This document shows, piece by piece, positions 1 to 11,405 of a DNA stretch of 64,000 nucleotides. The translations under genes were made by a program, and so were the position numbers. Where the stretch lies: the NCBI GenBank assembly GCA_047967505.1, contig CM106541.1; one strand, given 5' to 3'. This DNA is from Dipteris shenzhenensis (lineage: Eukaryota > Polypodiophyta > Polypodiopsida > Gleicheniales). Under the pieces are notes generated by a model that was not told where the DNA came from, searched no databases, and saw only the letters and a program-made list of their open reading frames with translations. The number at the start of each line of letters is the position of its first letter. Position 1 is the first letter of the stretch.

Positions 1-1
1 T

Positions 2-1331
2 ATGTTCACTAAGGCAGATTTAGTTTCATTTATGTCAGCTATCATGGAAATTTTCTGGCGTTCAAAACATGGCAAGAAAAGTCTCAGATTACTCTCCATG
101 CATCGTCTCTGTTCTCCAAAGATGCACGGGGGTCTGAACATTCTCAATATTCAAATGCATTTACTTGCTCACAGGGGGAAAATGATGATGCAGTTTCTAC
201 AAGGAGATCAGCCTTGGGCTTTTATGATTCGCTCTCTCTTATTACATCTTCATACATCTGCTTTTGGGAATTGGCAGCCTACTCAGTGGGAATTTTTATT
301 TGGTTCTATCCAAGGCAAGATCAGAGGATGCCCTTTTGTCTCTTCTCTGCTTCTTGATTGGAAACACATTCTTTCCCACTTGGAATGGAAAGGTAGGGAC
401 TCTCTCTCGGGCAACTCTTTGAGGGAAGAGAATCTCTTTTGGCCCAAAGTATTCCACCCACCTTTGGCCATACAAGAACCCCGACGTTCATATATTCTCT
501 CCTTCAAAGGCATTTCATCTGTGGCGGATGTACTTCAAGATGATGGCACAATTCTATCTTTTTCTTTGGCTGCTCGCAAATATGGCCTGGGAGCTCATTA
601 TCGTCCTTTATGGCATAAAATTTCAGCAATGCTCCAACCGTACTTGCCGGTACCTCATTTAGAAATTCAGCACCGGCTTGAGGATTGGATTTTACGCTCT
701 CCTTCCTCACATGTCTGTCCTTTGAAGCTTTCACATATCACAGTGTCATCATTGTATAGAGTGTTATTACCTCCACCTTGGATTTCCAATAGAGCAAATA
801 CTGTTTGGCATATGGATCGTCCAATGAAGTGGTGGAGAAAAAGGCTGCGTCTCCTTTGGCATTACAAAGTCCCTCTTCGACAACAGCTTTTCCTATGGCG
901 AGTTCTCCTTGGCATTTTTCCATCTGGCCAGTTACTCGCACACAGACATTGCTTCAGCTGTTTGTCACAGATGCTCGCACTCTACTGAATCAGTGCTCCA
1001 CATCTTTTGGTCCTGTCCAAATACTTCTGATCTCATTGCTCTCATCAGACAGAGGCTTCGACAGCGATTTCCTACTGTTACTTTTGGCAGATTTTTCTGG
1101 TTGTTTGGATTTCATCCCCAGAGACAGGGTTTTGATTTATTTTTTGTATGGGTGCGATATTGGACCCTATGGACTTTATGGATGGATAGAAATCATAGAG
1201 TCTTTGGTGATCCACTATTTTCATCCTTCCTTTTTTTCAAACGATCTCTGCAACAATCATTCTACGATTGTTTTCAGACTTGTTTGATTGATCAGGATGT
1301 GTATACAACCTATACTGAGATCTTTTCTTGA
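2..1331 (+). pseudogene. LINE-A1 ORF2 C-terminal part (RT thumb to zinc-binding domain), frameshifted
   Basis: This is the C-terminal part of a LINE ORF2 protein. It begins after the RT catalytic block and ends with a zf-RVT-like zinc-binding region (C-x2-C, then H-x4-C in the stretch around HIFWSC). The reading frame is open from 2 to about 948. It then loses two bases relative to LINE-A2 (GACATT here, GACATATT at 6650-6657) and continues in another frame to 1331. LINE-A2 has the two bases but carries an extra C upstream near 6557, so the copies are broken at different places. The product would be translated from a bicistronic LINE RNA. Read as dead in this copy; the N-terminal part cannot be seen. 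Confidence 0.85.
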
Positions 1332-1383
1332 GTAGTAGCTACTTCGCTTTTTGAAGCAGCTATGAATGTAATTATTCTATAGA

Positions 1384-1412
1384 AATAAAGATTTCTTCTC
1401 ACAAAAAAAAAA
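1384..1412 (+). terminator. LINE-A1 polyadenylation signal and A-tail
   Basis: AATAAA lies 14 bases before a run of ten A, and the LINE homology ends there. The layout repeats at 7093-7123 in LINE-A2. It marks the RNA 3' end used for target-primed reverse transcription. Confidence 0.75.
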
Positions 1413-1430
1413 GTGTGTGTGTGTGTGTGT
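1413..1430 (+). repeat. (GT)9 microsatellite between LINE-A1 and LINE-A2
   Basis: Nine GT units sit exactly between the A-tail of LINE-A1 and the first base of LINE-A2. The same arrangement recurs at every LINE-A boundary in the window, so the tract is probably the insertion target or its duplication rather than a chance neighbour. Confidence 0.9.
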
Positions 1431-1499
1431 ATTTTGGAGTCGGTGTGTGTGGTGAGCGACGTGACAGAGCTGAGAGGAGGAGCGCCTTGCCTTGATCCC

Positions 1500-1943
1500 C
1501 CTGCAGGCTTTTTTTTTTGTCCGTACGTTTCGTACGTTCCGTACGTCCGTACGGTCTCCATCCCTGCGCAGATCTGTGTGCAGGCCCGTACTGTCTCCCT
1601 GCTCTCCGTCTTCTTTCGTACAACGCAGAAATACCCTAACCTTTCCGTACAGATTTCGTCAGCCTCTCCGTACGGCCTAGTCTCCTTGTCAGTTTCTGTA
1701 CAGCCTAGCCCTTCGTCAGCTTCCGTACGCCCAGCCTGTACCGTACCACTTTCGTTCAGTTTCTCCTACTCTTCGTCAGTTTCTCTATACAGTCCAGCCT
1801 ACGTACAAATTTCGTTTGGTATTTCTCTGCAATTCATCATCGTCCGTACAGACTTCTCCGTACAACCCCGTTGGTGGTCCGTACAGCATAAGCTACTCAA
1901 TCCCTTTCGTACTTCATCCTCGAGCTCCTTTTCTTACTAAGTC
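1500..1943 (+). promoter_or_regulatory. GTAC-rich 5' leader of LINE-A2
   Basis: This pyrimidine-rich, low-complexity stretch is packed with CGTAC/CCGTAC motifs (around twenty GTAC cores). Three match the plant SBP-box consensus TNCGTACAA exactly: 1615-1623, 1800-1808 and 1857-1865. It occupies the place of a LINE internal promoter, ending at the ORF1 start. A similar block lies in the leader of copia element C1 (12970-13440). A promoter or enhancer role is inference. A run of open reading frame through it is a by-product of the composition. Confidence 0.5.
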
Positions 1944-3168
1944 ATGGCAGAGTATTCATATGAAAAAACATTTCAAAAGGAGCGTTCGGCTCCCTGCAAG
2001 AAACAAAAGCAGGTTGAGGGTCAGCCTGACCCGATGCATGACACGATTGAGGCTCAACTAGTATATGATGTAATGCATGAAGGATTTGCAGATACGAGAA
2101 AAGAGTGGAAAGACTCGGTTCCTTCAGTTGGCCTCATGGTTGAGGTCGATGAAATTGTGGATCCAGTCAGAGAGTATGCCAAGAATGCAGTCATATTATT
2201 CTTTCCCACCTGCTGCAGAAATAGGCAACTGGCTGACACGCACATTGGCTGGCTCTTTTGTTCGTAAAGTACATTATGCAGCCAGGGGCTTTTTTGAGGT
2301 TATCATGGTGGATGAGATCCACAGACAAATGCTTTTGGAACATTCACCTCTCTTTTTTGGGCAGCAAATGGTGCATGTCTTGCCATGGTCTCCCACAAGG
2401 GACTTTCAGGCTTTAATCCGACATAGATGCCCAGTCTGGGTTGAAGTTGTTGATTTTCCCCAATGCATGGCCTCACTTTTGCCTAAAATTGCAGTCTCTT
2501 TAGGTAAAGTGGTCTGCCCACCACGGCCAAATGGTAATTCAAACAGATTTTGCATTCTCTGGGATACTGATAACCCCACACCGAACTCTTACTCAGTCAC
2601 GGTGAATAATGTGAACATGGGGAGTGCATTTTATAAACTCAAATGGGGTTTATTTGCAAGGGCTTGCTTTGAATGCAAAAAGTTTGGACACATGGCTTCA
2701 CAGTGTCCACTGAACCAACATAAAATACATCATGTCACCTTGCCAGTCCACATGCCCACTAAAGATGCTCCTACTCCAGTTGCCAACAAAAATAAAAGCA
2801 GTAGACAGCATTCTGGGAGTCAAGATAAAGGCAAAGATTCAATAGCTACCAATGCGAATCTTACTTTACATTGGCCTCCTGCTACTCAATCTTTGTCCAA
2901 AGGAAAGCAACCTTCAACTGATGGCTGGCAGAGCCCAAGAAAGGTTATATCTGCTCGAAGAATTCCACCCCCCCGCACTTGGAATGGTGCCTCTTCTAGC
3001 GGAAACACCCCAGAGATCAATACAGGAATTGGAATTACATGGGCTGCAGTAACAGCCAGCAGAACACTCTTCCCTGAAGAAGAAATTGCTGCTTTGCTGT
3101 CCACTTCTCAGGCAACTACTTCTTCTCAGGGGCGAGGCCTCGACCCTGAGATAGAAATGCAAGGCTGA
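1944..3168 (+). pseudogene. LINE-A2 ORF1, RNA-binding protein (frameshifted)
   Basis: ORF1 proteins bind LINE RNA and form the ribonucleoprotein needed for retrotransposition. Here the ATG at 1944 opens a frame to 2267. The homologous frame continues from about 2205 to 3168, so one frameshift lies near 2205. The middle part (around the GFFEV stretch, 2290-2460) resembles the DUF4283 domain of plant LINE ORF1. A CCHC zinc knuckle, CFECKKFGHMASQC, lies at 2665-2706, followed by a basic, serine/proline-rich tail. The 56-base gap to ORF2 implies reinitiation or independent translation. Family assignment is firm; the protein is disabled in this copy. Confidence 0.85.
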
Positions 3169-3224
3169 CCTCATACATTTTGCTGCTGTACATAGTTGTT
3201 ACATTACTATAAATATCTGTATAT

Positions 3225-6200
3225 ATGACTGCTCACATCACCTCTTTTACACTCAATGTCCAGGGCATGTGTGATAGTAGGAAATGGAAATCTGTGTGGC
3301 TGTACATCAACAGATTTCAGCCTGACATAGTAGCATTACAAGAGCACAACCAACATATTTATGCAGGCAAGACAGGACACTACTGTGGGTATGACATTTT
3401 CTATGCTGGGGAGCACTCTTTCTCAGGGGTTGTCCTTCTGATTAAACATGAGCTTCAACCAGTCATTGCATTAAATGACAACAAAGGCAGATGGCTTGTT
3501 CTCCAATGCATTATAAGAGGAGAGGTGTTTGAATTTGCTTCAGTTTATGCACCTCAGTCATCCCGAGACAGACTGTAATTTGGGATGCTATGCAGCAATA
3601 CCCGTGGAGATCTCATGCCTACATATGTGGGGATTTCAATAATGCTCCACAACAGGGAGACAACACTTCCAACCACGATCATATGTTATCTCCTGAAAGG
3701 CATGCCTGGTCTCAACTACTTTTGCATTTGGATCTAGTTGACCTCTGGAAGGAATTGCAGCCTCAGTCACCGGGCCACACTTTTCAACATAATGCTCTCT
3801 CTGCTTATCAGGCACGACTGGATCGTTGGTACAGTGTTGCTCCACAACAAAATGGGGATTTCGCATGCAAAATGTGGATTGACTATGCCTTTGTGCATTC
3901 AGACCATGCACCACTATGGCTGAGATTATCTTTTCATAAGATGCCAGATGATAGATTGCCACAAAGGTGACATCTAATCATCAACAACAGTTATTTGCAA
4001 CATGCTGCATTCAAGGCAATGGTTACTGAAGCAGCTCATTGTCTTTCATCTAACAGCCATTTTCATGTTGATGATGCCTGGGCTTCTTTTATTTCTAAAA
4101 TGCAAATGGTGATTAGAGCTTATGGCAAGTCTTACATGAAGACGCTGAGGGAAACCATTGCTCAGGCCAAGTCTACTTGTCAAGACCTCATTGAACTCAG
4201 TCATCATCGTTCGTTGTCCATGCATGAGCAAACCACATTATGTCAGGCCAAACATTGTCTTAAACTAAATGATCACAGGAAACTGGCAAAATGGGAGACT
4301 AGAGCAAGACAAAGAGCCTTCACAGATAAAGATTGCTCTTCCAAAGAATTTTTCAAGAGTTTGCATCAGAGGAGAATCAAAACAGAAATTTGCAGAGTGC
4401 TTATGCCTGATGGATCATGGACTACTTCACGGTCACAGCTTGCCTCCTTTTGTGTGCATCACTTCTCTCAACAATTTGGCTCTATAGCTCCTCCCTCGCA
4501 ACAGGTTTTGCTTGCACGAAATTTACTGTTGCAAAATGTTTCTCCAATCATTTCTCCTACTCAAGCTTTGGAATTGGAGGAACCCTTTACTGAGAGGGAA
4601 CTATCAGATGCCATCAAATCATGTGACAGATGGAGATCCCCTGGATGGGATGGCTTGACAGTTGAGTTTTTTCTAGCATACTGGCCTCTTTTGAAGCATC
4701 CATTACTATCTATGGTGAATGTTGCATGGCAACATCAGAAAATGCCAGACACATGGAAGAGAGGTCTTGTTAAACTCCTTCCTAAAAAACAAATTTGTGA
4801 GTCTTTGGCTGATTGGAGACCTATCACTCTTATGCCCGTAATTCACAAAGTCACTACCAAAATGATTGTTGCTCAGCTAAAGGGGTTTTTACATGATGGG
4901 TTGCATCCTGCGCAATATGGTTTTGTTCCGCGTAGGCATATCACCGATAACATTGCTAATGCCTACATTGGAATTGAATATGCCAAATACACACAGCAGG
5001 ATGTTTTGTTATTGCAAGTTGATATTGCCAAAGCTCTTGATACAGTTCAGTGGGATTTTATTTCATCGACTATGCAGGCTTTGGGTTTTGGCACAAAAAT
5101 GCAGCAACTCATCAATTGGCTATATCAAGATAGTGAAGCTGCTTGCATACTTTCAGGAGATATTTCTCCATCCTGGACTCTTGCTTGCTCTGTCAGACAA
5201 GGATGTCCACTAAGTGCTTTACTTTTTGCCATAGCCACTCATCCACTGCTTCAATATCTGGATCACCTCTTGGACACTGACCAGCTGCACGGTTTGGAGA
5301 TCCTTGGCAGTCGCAGCATGATTGCTCAAGCATATGCTGATGATTCATTCTTTACTCCAAAAAATACTCGGGCTGATCTGTCCATGATCATGCATGCTCT
5401 TTCTACATATGGATTGGCTGCTGGCCTTCGGGTAAATTTTCAAAAATCAAAATTGTTGCCTTTACATGCACAGGACTGGCACAACCTTTTGTGGCCTGGG
5501 GAAATTGTCCCTGCTTCTCAATTCATTCGACATCTTGGTTATCCTTTAGGCTGGGGACTCACCCGTTCACAACAAATTGATTGGGTGCTAGTAAAGTTGA
5601 GGGCAAAACTTGAATATTGGAAGCTTGCAACTTGGCCATTACATGTTCGTCTGCGAATTACACAATCCATTTTGATAGCATACATACAATTTTATCTGCC
5701 TCTTACTATGTTCACTAAGGCAGATTTAGTTTCATTTATGTCAGCTATCATGGAAATTTTCTGGCGTTCAAAACATGGCAAGAAAAGTCTCAGATTACTC
5801 TCCATGCATCGTCTCTGTTCTCCAAAGATGCACGGGGGTCTGAACATTCTCAATATTCAAATGCATTTACTTGCTCACAGGGGGAAAATGATGATGCAGT
5901 TTCTACAAGGAGATCAGCCTTGGGCTTTTATGATTCGCTCTCTCTTATTACATCTTCATACATCTGCTTTTGGGAATTGGCAGCCTACTCAGTGGGAATT
6001 TTTATTTGGTTCTATCCAAGGCAAGATCAGAGGATGCCCTTTTGTCTCTTCTCTGCTTCTTGATTGGAAACACATTCTTTCCCACTTGGAATGGAAAGGC
6101 AGGGACTCTCTCTCAGGCAACTCTTTGAGGGAAGAGAATCTATTTTGGTCCAAAGTATTCCACCCACCTTTGGCCATACAAGAACCCCAACGTTCATATT

Positions 6201-7040
6201 TTCTCTCCTTCAAAGGCATTTCATCTGTGGCGGATGTACTTCAAGATGATGGCACAATTCTATCTTTTTCTTTGGCTGCTCGCAAATATGGCCTGGGAGC
6301 TCATTATCGTCCTTTATGGCATAAAATTTCAGCAATGCTCCAACCGTACTTGCCGGTACCTCATTTAGAAATTCAGCATCGGCTTGAGGATTGGATTTTA
6401 CGCTCTCCTTTCTCACATGTCCGTCCTTTGAAGCTTTCACATATCACAGTGTCATCATTGTATAGAGTGTTATTACCTCCACCTTGGATTTCCAACAGAG
6501 CAAATACTGTTTGGCATATGGATCGTCCAATGAAGTGGTGGAGAAAAAGGCTGCATCTCCCTTTGGCATTACAAAGTCCCTCTTCGACAACAGCTTTTCC
6601 TATGGCGAGTTCTCCTTGGCATTTTTCCATCTGGCCAGTTACTCGCACACAGACATATTGCTTCAGCTGTTTGTCACAGATGCTCGCACTCTACTGAATC
6701 AGTGCTCCACATCTTTTGGTCCTGTCCAAATACTTCTGATCTCATTGCTCTCATCAGACAGAGGCTTCGACAGCGATTTCCTACTGTTACTTTTGGCAAA
6801 TTTTTCTGGTTGTTTGGATTTCATCCCCAGAGACAGGGTTTTGATTTATTTTTTGTATGGGTGCGATATTGGACCCTATGGACTTTATGGATGGATAGAA
6901 ATCATAGAGTCTTTGGTGATCCACTATTTTCATCCTTCCTTTTTTTCAAACGATCTCTGCAACAATCATTCTACGATTGTTTTCAGACTTGTTTGATTGA
7001 TCAGGATGTGTATACAGCCTATACTGAGATCTTTTCTTGA
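3225..7040 (+). pseudogene. LINE-A2 ORF2: endonuclease, reverse transcriptase, zinc-binding end (broken)
   Basis: ORF2 nicks the target and copies LINE RNA onto it. The AP-like endonuclease occupies 3225-3970 with recognisable LQEH, SVYAPQ, GDFNN and SDH motifs. RT follows from 3995: the usual acidic F-x-K-A-F-D block reads DIAKALD near 5020, RQGCPLS follows near 5196, and the catalytic YADD is at 5333-5344. A zinc-binding C-terminus ends at 7040. Lesions: a frameshift at about 3577-3590, an in-frame TGA at 3968-3970, and an extra C near 6557 that throws the zinc-binding part out of frame (it reopens at 6702). RT itself is open and keeps its catalytic residues, which fits recent activity. Length without breaks is normal for plant L1-like ORF2 (about 1,270 codons). 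Confidence 0.9.
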
Positions 7041-7092
7041 GTAGTAGCTACTTCGCTTTTTGAAGCAGCTATGAATGTAATTATTCTATAGA

Positions 7093-7123
7093 AATAAAGA
7101 TTTCTTCTGACCAAAAAAAAAAA
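7093..7123 (+). terminator. LINE-A2 polyadenylation signal and A-tail
   Basis: AATAAA at 7093-7098 is followed by eleven A at 7113-7123, then directly by (GT)9. The layout matches LINE-A1. Confidence 0.75.

Positions 7124-7154
<31 letters not shown>
7124..7154 (+). repeat. (GT)9(GTAT)3 microsatellite between LINE-A2 and LINE-A3
   Basis: GT repeats followed by three GTAT units and GTGTG separate the A-tail of LINE-A2 from the truncated start of LINE-A3. The mixed GT/GTAT composition suggests an older, interrupted microsatellite into which LINE-A2 inserted. Confidence 0.85.
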
Positions 7155-7155
<1 letters not shown>

Positions 7156-8832
7156 GTGCTGGTACAATGCACTTTTCGGGAGTCTGCATGTTGGTGAAAC
7201 ATGATATGCAGCCCATGGTTGCTTACAATGACCCCCAGGGTCGATGGATGGTGATCAAATGCACTTGTCATGCTGATCTCTATGAAATAGCATCTGTCTA
7301 TGCCTCTCAAACTTCAACGACAAGAGCTCGAATGTGGGCCTCCCTCAAACAATATCCATGGCTATCCAATGCCTTTTTGTGTGGAGACTTTAATAACTCG
7401 CCTGCCACTCAAGACAATACCACTCATCGTTCTCATATGATCCCCACTGAGCTTCAACATTGGGAAGATATGCTCTCTTTCTTGCATGCAGAAGATCTAT
7501 GGCTTTCAACAAGGGATAGAGATACGGGTTATACATACCATCACAATGCCCTTACTCATTACTGGGCTCAACTTGACAGATGCTCAGCAGTATGCCAGTT
7601 TTACATGTGCATTATGGGTTGATCATTCCCTCTTGCTATCTGACCACTTCCCAGTATGCTTGACTTTATCTATGGCACGTTTGACAGATGATATGCCTTT
7701 TTTTGGTCATCACGTACTTCATGTTAATAGTGCTTATCTGCTTCATCAACAATTTCAAAACATGGTGAAAGTGGCTGTCCGCCCCCTCCTCTCACATGCT
7801 CAGGAGGACATGGATTTTGCTTGGATCAGCCTTGCTCATCGCTTGCAGGCTGTTATTCAAGACTATGGACGGAGTTACATGGGAGACCTCAGGCTCAAGC
7901 TGAAATGGGCTCAATCTCACAAGTAACAAATGGATATAATCAGCTCTTATAGGCAGCTCACCTCAGGCTCAAGCTGAAATGGGCTCAATCTCACAAGTAA
8001 CAAATGGATATAATCAGCTCTTATAGGCAGCTCACCTCCTTTGAACAGGATTCTTGTGCTTATGCGGCTCACATCATCCATCAAAATGATCTTTGTAAAT
8101 TAAAGAAGTGGCAAATCCGAGCTCGCATGAAACCCCTTTTGGACAAGGGCTGCTCCTCCAAAGCTTTCTTTAAAAGCCTACATGCAGATAGGCGAAAGGA
8201 GGATATTTGCAGGATCAGGAAAGATGATGGCACCTGGACTACCTCCAAATCAGAATTGGAATTGCAATGCTCCAGTCACTTCCAGCATCTCTTTTCTCCT
8301 CAGATTGATCATTCCGTGCAAGTGAATGCAGCCAGGTCTCAATTCCTTACGCATGTTCAGCCCATATTGTCTTGGGAACAGGCTCATGCATTAGAGCAGC
8401 CCTTTAAGCTTAATGAACTGGATGATGCTTTGAGTCATTTACGTAAAGGCAGCTCTACTGGTTGGGATGGATTGACTGTTGAATTCTTCCGTGCATTTTG
8501 GGGTGATCTCAAACACACACTTCTTCTTATGATCAATCATGCTTGGGCAGAACAATCTCTTCCTCCTTCTTGGAAACATGGTCTTGTCAAATTGATCCCC
8601 AAAAAAAGGTTATCTGAGACAATGGCTGATTGGTGGCCCATATCTCTTATGCCAGTCATTTACAAACTCATTGCCAAAATGATTGTCCTCAGGGTTTGAT
8701 TCATTTTGCATGCAGGACTTCATCCCAGGCAGTATGGGTTTGTTCCCAGAAGGCAGATTACTGACAATATCTCCAATTCTTTGCTTGCAATTGAGTATGC
8801 TAAATATTCCAAACAAGATGTTCTCATCCTGG
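7155..8832 (+). pseudogene. LINE-A3, 5'- and 3'-truncated ORF2 relic
   Basis: A diverged LINE-A copy. It begins inside the endonuclease (matching LINE-A2 from about 3405) and runs through GDFNN, SDH and the N-terminal half of RT. It stops abruptly at about 8832, just after the position equal to QDVLLL in LINE-A2, before the catalytic YADD. The frame is open 7155-7622, shifts to 7486-7926, and resumes at 8004-8699 after a 74-bp tandem duplication. A further break precedes 8706. Its left edge is a (GT)n tract, as expected for a 5'-truncated insertion into such a tract. The right edge joins unrelated AT-rich DNA. Confidence 0.88.
7887..8034 (+). repeat. 74-bp perfect tandem duplication in LINE-A3
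   Basis: Positions 7887-7960 are repeated at 7961-8034 without a visible change. 74 is not a multiple of three, so the duplication breaks the ORF2 frame, and the frame reopens at 8004 in exactly the phase expected from a 74-base insertion. It postdates the insertion of this LINE copy. Confidence 0.9.
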
Positions 8833-10998
8833 TTGTGTTTTGCAGCATGAAATTTTTATGGCATTTTTCTTTTAAAAGATACAACATTGTTGTGATTAAT
8901 TGCGCTACAAACAACTCAAGCTGTAAAGCACCATGGATTAGTACAACAATATACATCACAAATGGATGCATACACTCATATACATCACCGATGGATGCAT
9001 ATACTTATACTCACATCAATTGTTAATATTGTATTAGATGGACCCTTAGCATATATGTGTGTATAGAAGACCATTTCCTACATTGATCCCTGATTTCATA
9101 GTTAAATTATTCCCTTTCTCACATTCTAACATGTGAAGTTTTAATGTACATGCATTATGGGCACATTATATTGCAGTTTATGACTAACTTTTTTTATGAA
9201 TGCATGATACTTGTATATGGTCAAAGAAGGTATATTATCATTTTTGAATGACAACATTACTCTATGCTCCATTTTATCCTATATTAGAAACTATGATCAC
9301 TAGATATTACATAAATGTATTGCTCCATTATATCCTATACTAAAAACTATTTTGACCCAAATACATAATGCCAATTGAGATTAGTACTTATGACAAGTGA
9401 TGAAAACAATCTAATGGTATGAATGAGATCTTGTAAATTTTGGATATATAATATGGGTACTATGTTGATTGAGCTATTTTTCTAAGGGAATATTTTCAAC
9501 TTAATTACTAAATACATACTTACAATGGTGACCTGATTCCCATCTATATGTATAATCAAGTTTTATTTTGTGTTAAAAAAAAAGCTTTTGCATAAGGTTA
9601 AAATTCGAATAGTATTTATATTTGTTTAAGACTACCCATTGAGATGGCTCCTATCCTTATATTGAACATGATAATGTTCATAAAGATTTTATGAATACAA
9701 ATAGATAGCATTGGCTCTCTTTTTAGTGGTTGGGAATGAACCCTAAAACTACCCTAAAACGACTATGAATTCGCTTATTTGTAGCATGGGAGTGATCATG
9801 GTAGAGTGGCATAATCCCTATTTTGCTTTTTTCATAGGTTCTTTTGCTACCCATGGTTGGCGGATACACCACAGCATAGATCCGAATAGATATTTGGTTT
9901 TTTTCTTCAACTTGCTTGACTAGACTTTCCTTGATGATTGTTCAATTTGCATGATGAGTAGTCACTGGCTTAATTGATGCATTAAGTGCCATGTTTTCCT
10001 TAAAGTTTTTCATACTACAGGATACGAGTTTGCTTATAGGAAATAGAAGCTTGTTAACGCCTGGTGCATATTTTCCGTTAGATGCAGCAGGATACTAGTT
10101 ACGGAGTGTCTTTGCCAATTATTTCACTTGAATCATGCTCCTCTTATGCTTGAGTTTGTAGTCACGTATTGAGTTTAACATAATAGTCTATAGGATACTG
10201 GATGAGCACTCAACATAGTGGTTAGATGCATTCATTTCTAGTTCCGATAGAACTATCATTCAGACATTGGTCATAATAGAAGTATGGAGGGCTAAAATCC
10301 TTTTTTGGCTCCCTAAGTTTTTTAAAGCATGGTATTGTCCAGATTACATAGGTATTTTCACTAAGAAAAATTAATCCTTATGATGAAAATGTGTTTTTTT
10401 CCTTTTGACATAGTTAGTTTTGTTTCCATGTTTTTGGATCGAATGTATGGATGATCTTCTGCAAGCATAAAAGACATGATATGTATATGTAGCACATGAT
10501 CATGTTTACATATTTTCAGTCATATATTCTACCTTGTGATCTATCATTATCTTGCTGTGTGGATGTTCAATCTGAGTAGTGTTTGCTTTTTTTATCGCAA
10601 ATTTTATGTATTGTTGTGTCTCTACCTCTCCACAATGACTAAAATGTGATAGTATGGGGATGAAAGAGAAGTTAATTGTAAGTTTCAGGCATGCCTTCAT
10701 TGTTGGAATATGTTTAATTTGCTTATGATCACATCAATTGTTCCAATGATATTGAGAGGAATAAGATGTTGGATGAGGTTCTCGCTCGCTTGAAACCTAT
10801 TTAATCTTGCTCGCTTATTTGGGGCTACTCGCTTTTCTCCGCTCACTTTTTGGTAATCCTCGGCCAGCTTGATGTTGAGCCATTTGCGTCTCAAAACCCA
10901 TATGGCCAGCTCCGTCACCGTGCACCATGGATGTGGATGTTAACATGCCCCCCTTTCTGTTGCCGAGCTGTCCTCGGATCAGCCATGCGCCGGAGTAG
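8833..10998. other. AT-rich non-coding DNA
   Basis: No coding region, LTR or LINE homology is visible in these 2.2 kb. There is a short repeat of the phrase ACATCACnnATGGATGCATA around 8953-9005. The stretch could be intergenic or intronic host DNA, or the remains of an old element. Short open frames in it have no recognisable composition. Confidence 0.6.
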
Positions 10999-11268
10999 GT
11001 GAGTGGAGACGACTCTCTAGAGAACTACGTAGCAGTCCAATTGGCGGGGGGTGATCCGCGTGAAGTAAGAGCGGAACTTTCAAAAGTGGGTGGCATGCAT
11101 CTCCTCAAAGGTACAAATGTGATGGCCATGGAGGTTGCGGACTCGAAGGTAGTGGCAGAGATCCTAAAACTGAGAGGGACTGATGTTGGGGTTGAAGACA
11201 ATCTAGTTGGTGAGATTATGGAGCTTGTCATCAGTGGGCCGACTGTGGGCAGGGAGATCACGGAGTAG
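10999..11268 (+). CDS. Unrecognised short open frame, possible host exon or relic
   Basis: An 89-codon open frame, beginning with GTG if read as a start, with no family I recognise. It is rich in V, E, G and D (for example the stretch GGDPREVRAELSKVGG) and looks compositionally like real protein, unlike the AT-rich DNA before it. No ATG start lies at its head, so it is more likely an internal exon or a fragment than a complete gene. It ends with TAG just before the flank of the copia block at 11406. No function is proposed. Confidence 0.25.
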   Translation: MSGDDSLENYVAVQLAGGDPREVRAELSKVGGMHLLKGTNVMAMEVADSKVVAEILKLRGTDVGVEDNLVGEIMELVISGPTVGREITE

Positions 11269-11405
11269 CAAAAGGATAAGGTAGTTGAAGTGGACCGTTG
11301 TAACCACCGCAGGGTCTGGAACAAAGCCGTAGGTGTGGTTGAATGATTGGAGATAGAAGGAAAATCCCTCTTGAGTCATTTCCTTGGAAAATTTGTACTT
11401 CAGAA

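Larger units (their letters stand above)
1..1412 (+). mobile_element. LINE-A1, 3' part of a non-LTR retrotransposon
   Basis: This is the 3' portion of a LINE whose left part lies outside the window. It matches 5706-7123 nearly base for base, with only scattered substitutions and a few indels seen by eye. It ends with the polyadenylation signal AATAAA at 1384-1389 and a run of ten A at 1403-1412. A (GT)9 tract follows directly. The near identity to LINE-A2 points to a recent insertion or duplication. Family name LINE-A is mine, used only within this window. Confidence 0.9.
1431..7123 (+). mobile_element. LINE-A2, full-length non-LTR retrotransposon
   Basis: A complete LINE of about 5.7 kb. 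Order: 5' leader (1431-1943) with a GTAC-rich block, ORF1 (1944-3168; DUF4283-like region and CCHC knuckle), ORF2 (3225-7040; AP-type endonuclease, RT, zinc-binding end), 3' UTR, AATAAA and eleven A. It is flanked by (GT)9 on both sides. The two-ORF structure and APE endonuclease place it in the plant L1-like group. It is broken by a frameshift in ORF1 and by two frameshifts and one stop in ORF2, so it is not autonomous as read. Confidence 0.92.

Noticed and set aside
1413-1940. 175-codon frame through the LINE-A2 leader
   Set aside because: Arises from the GT tract and GTAC-rich low-complexity DNA that lacks stop codons. It ends at the real ORF1 start.
10506-10918. Two short minus-strand frames
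   Set aside because: No recognisable composition or context; expected by chance at this length in AT-rich DNA.
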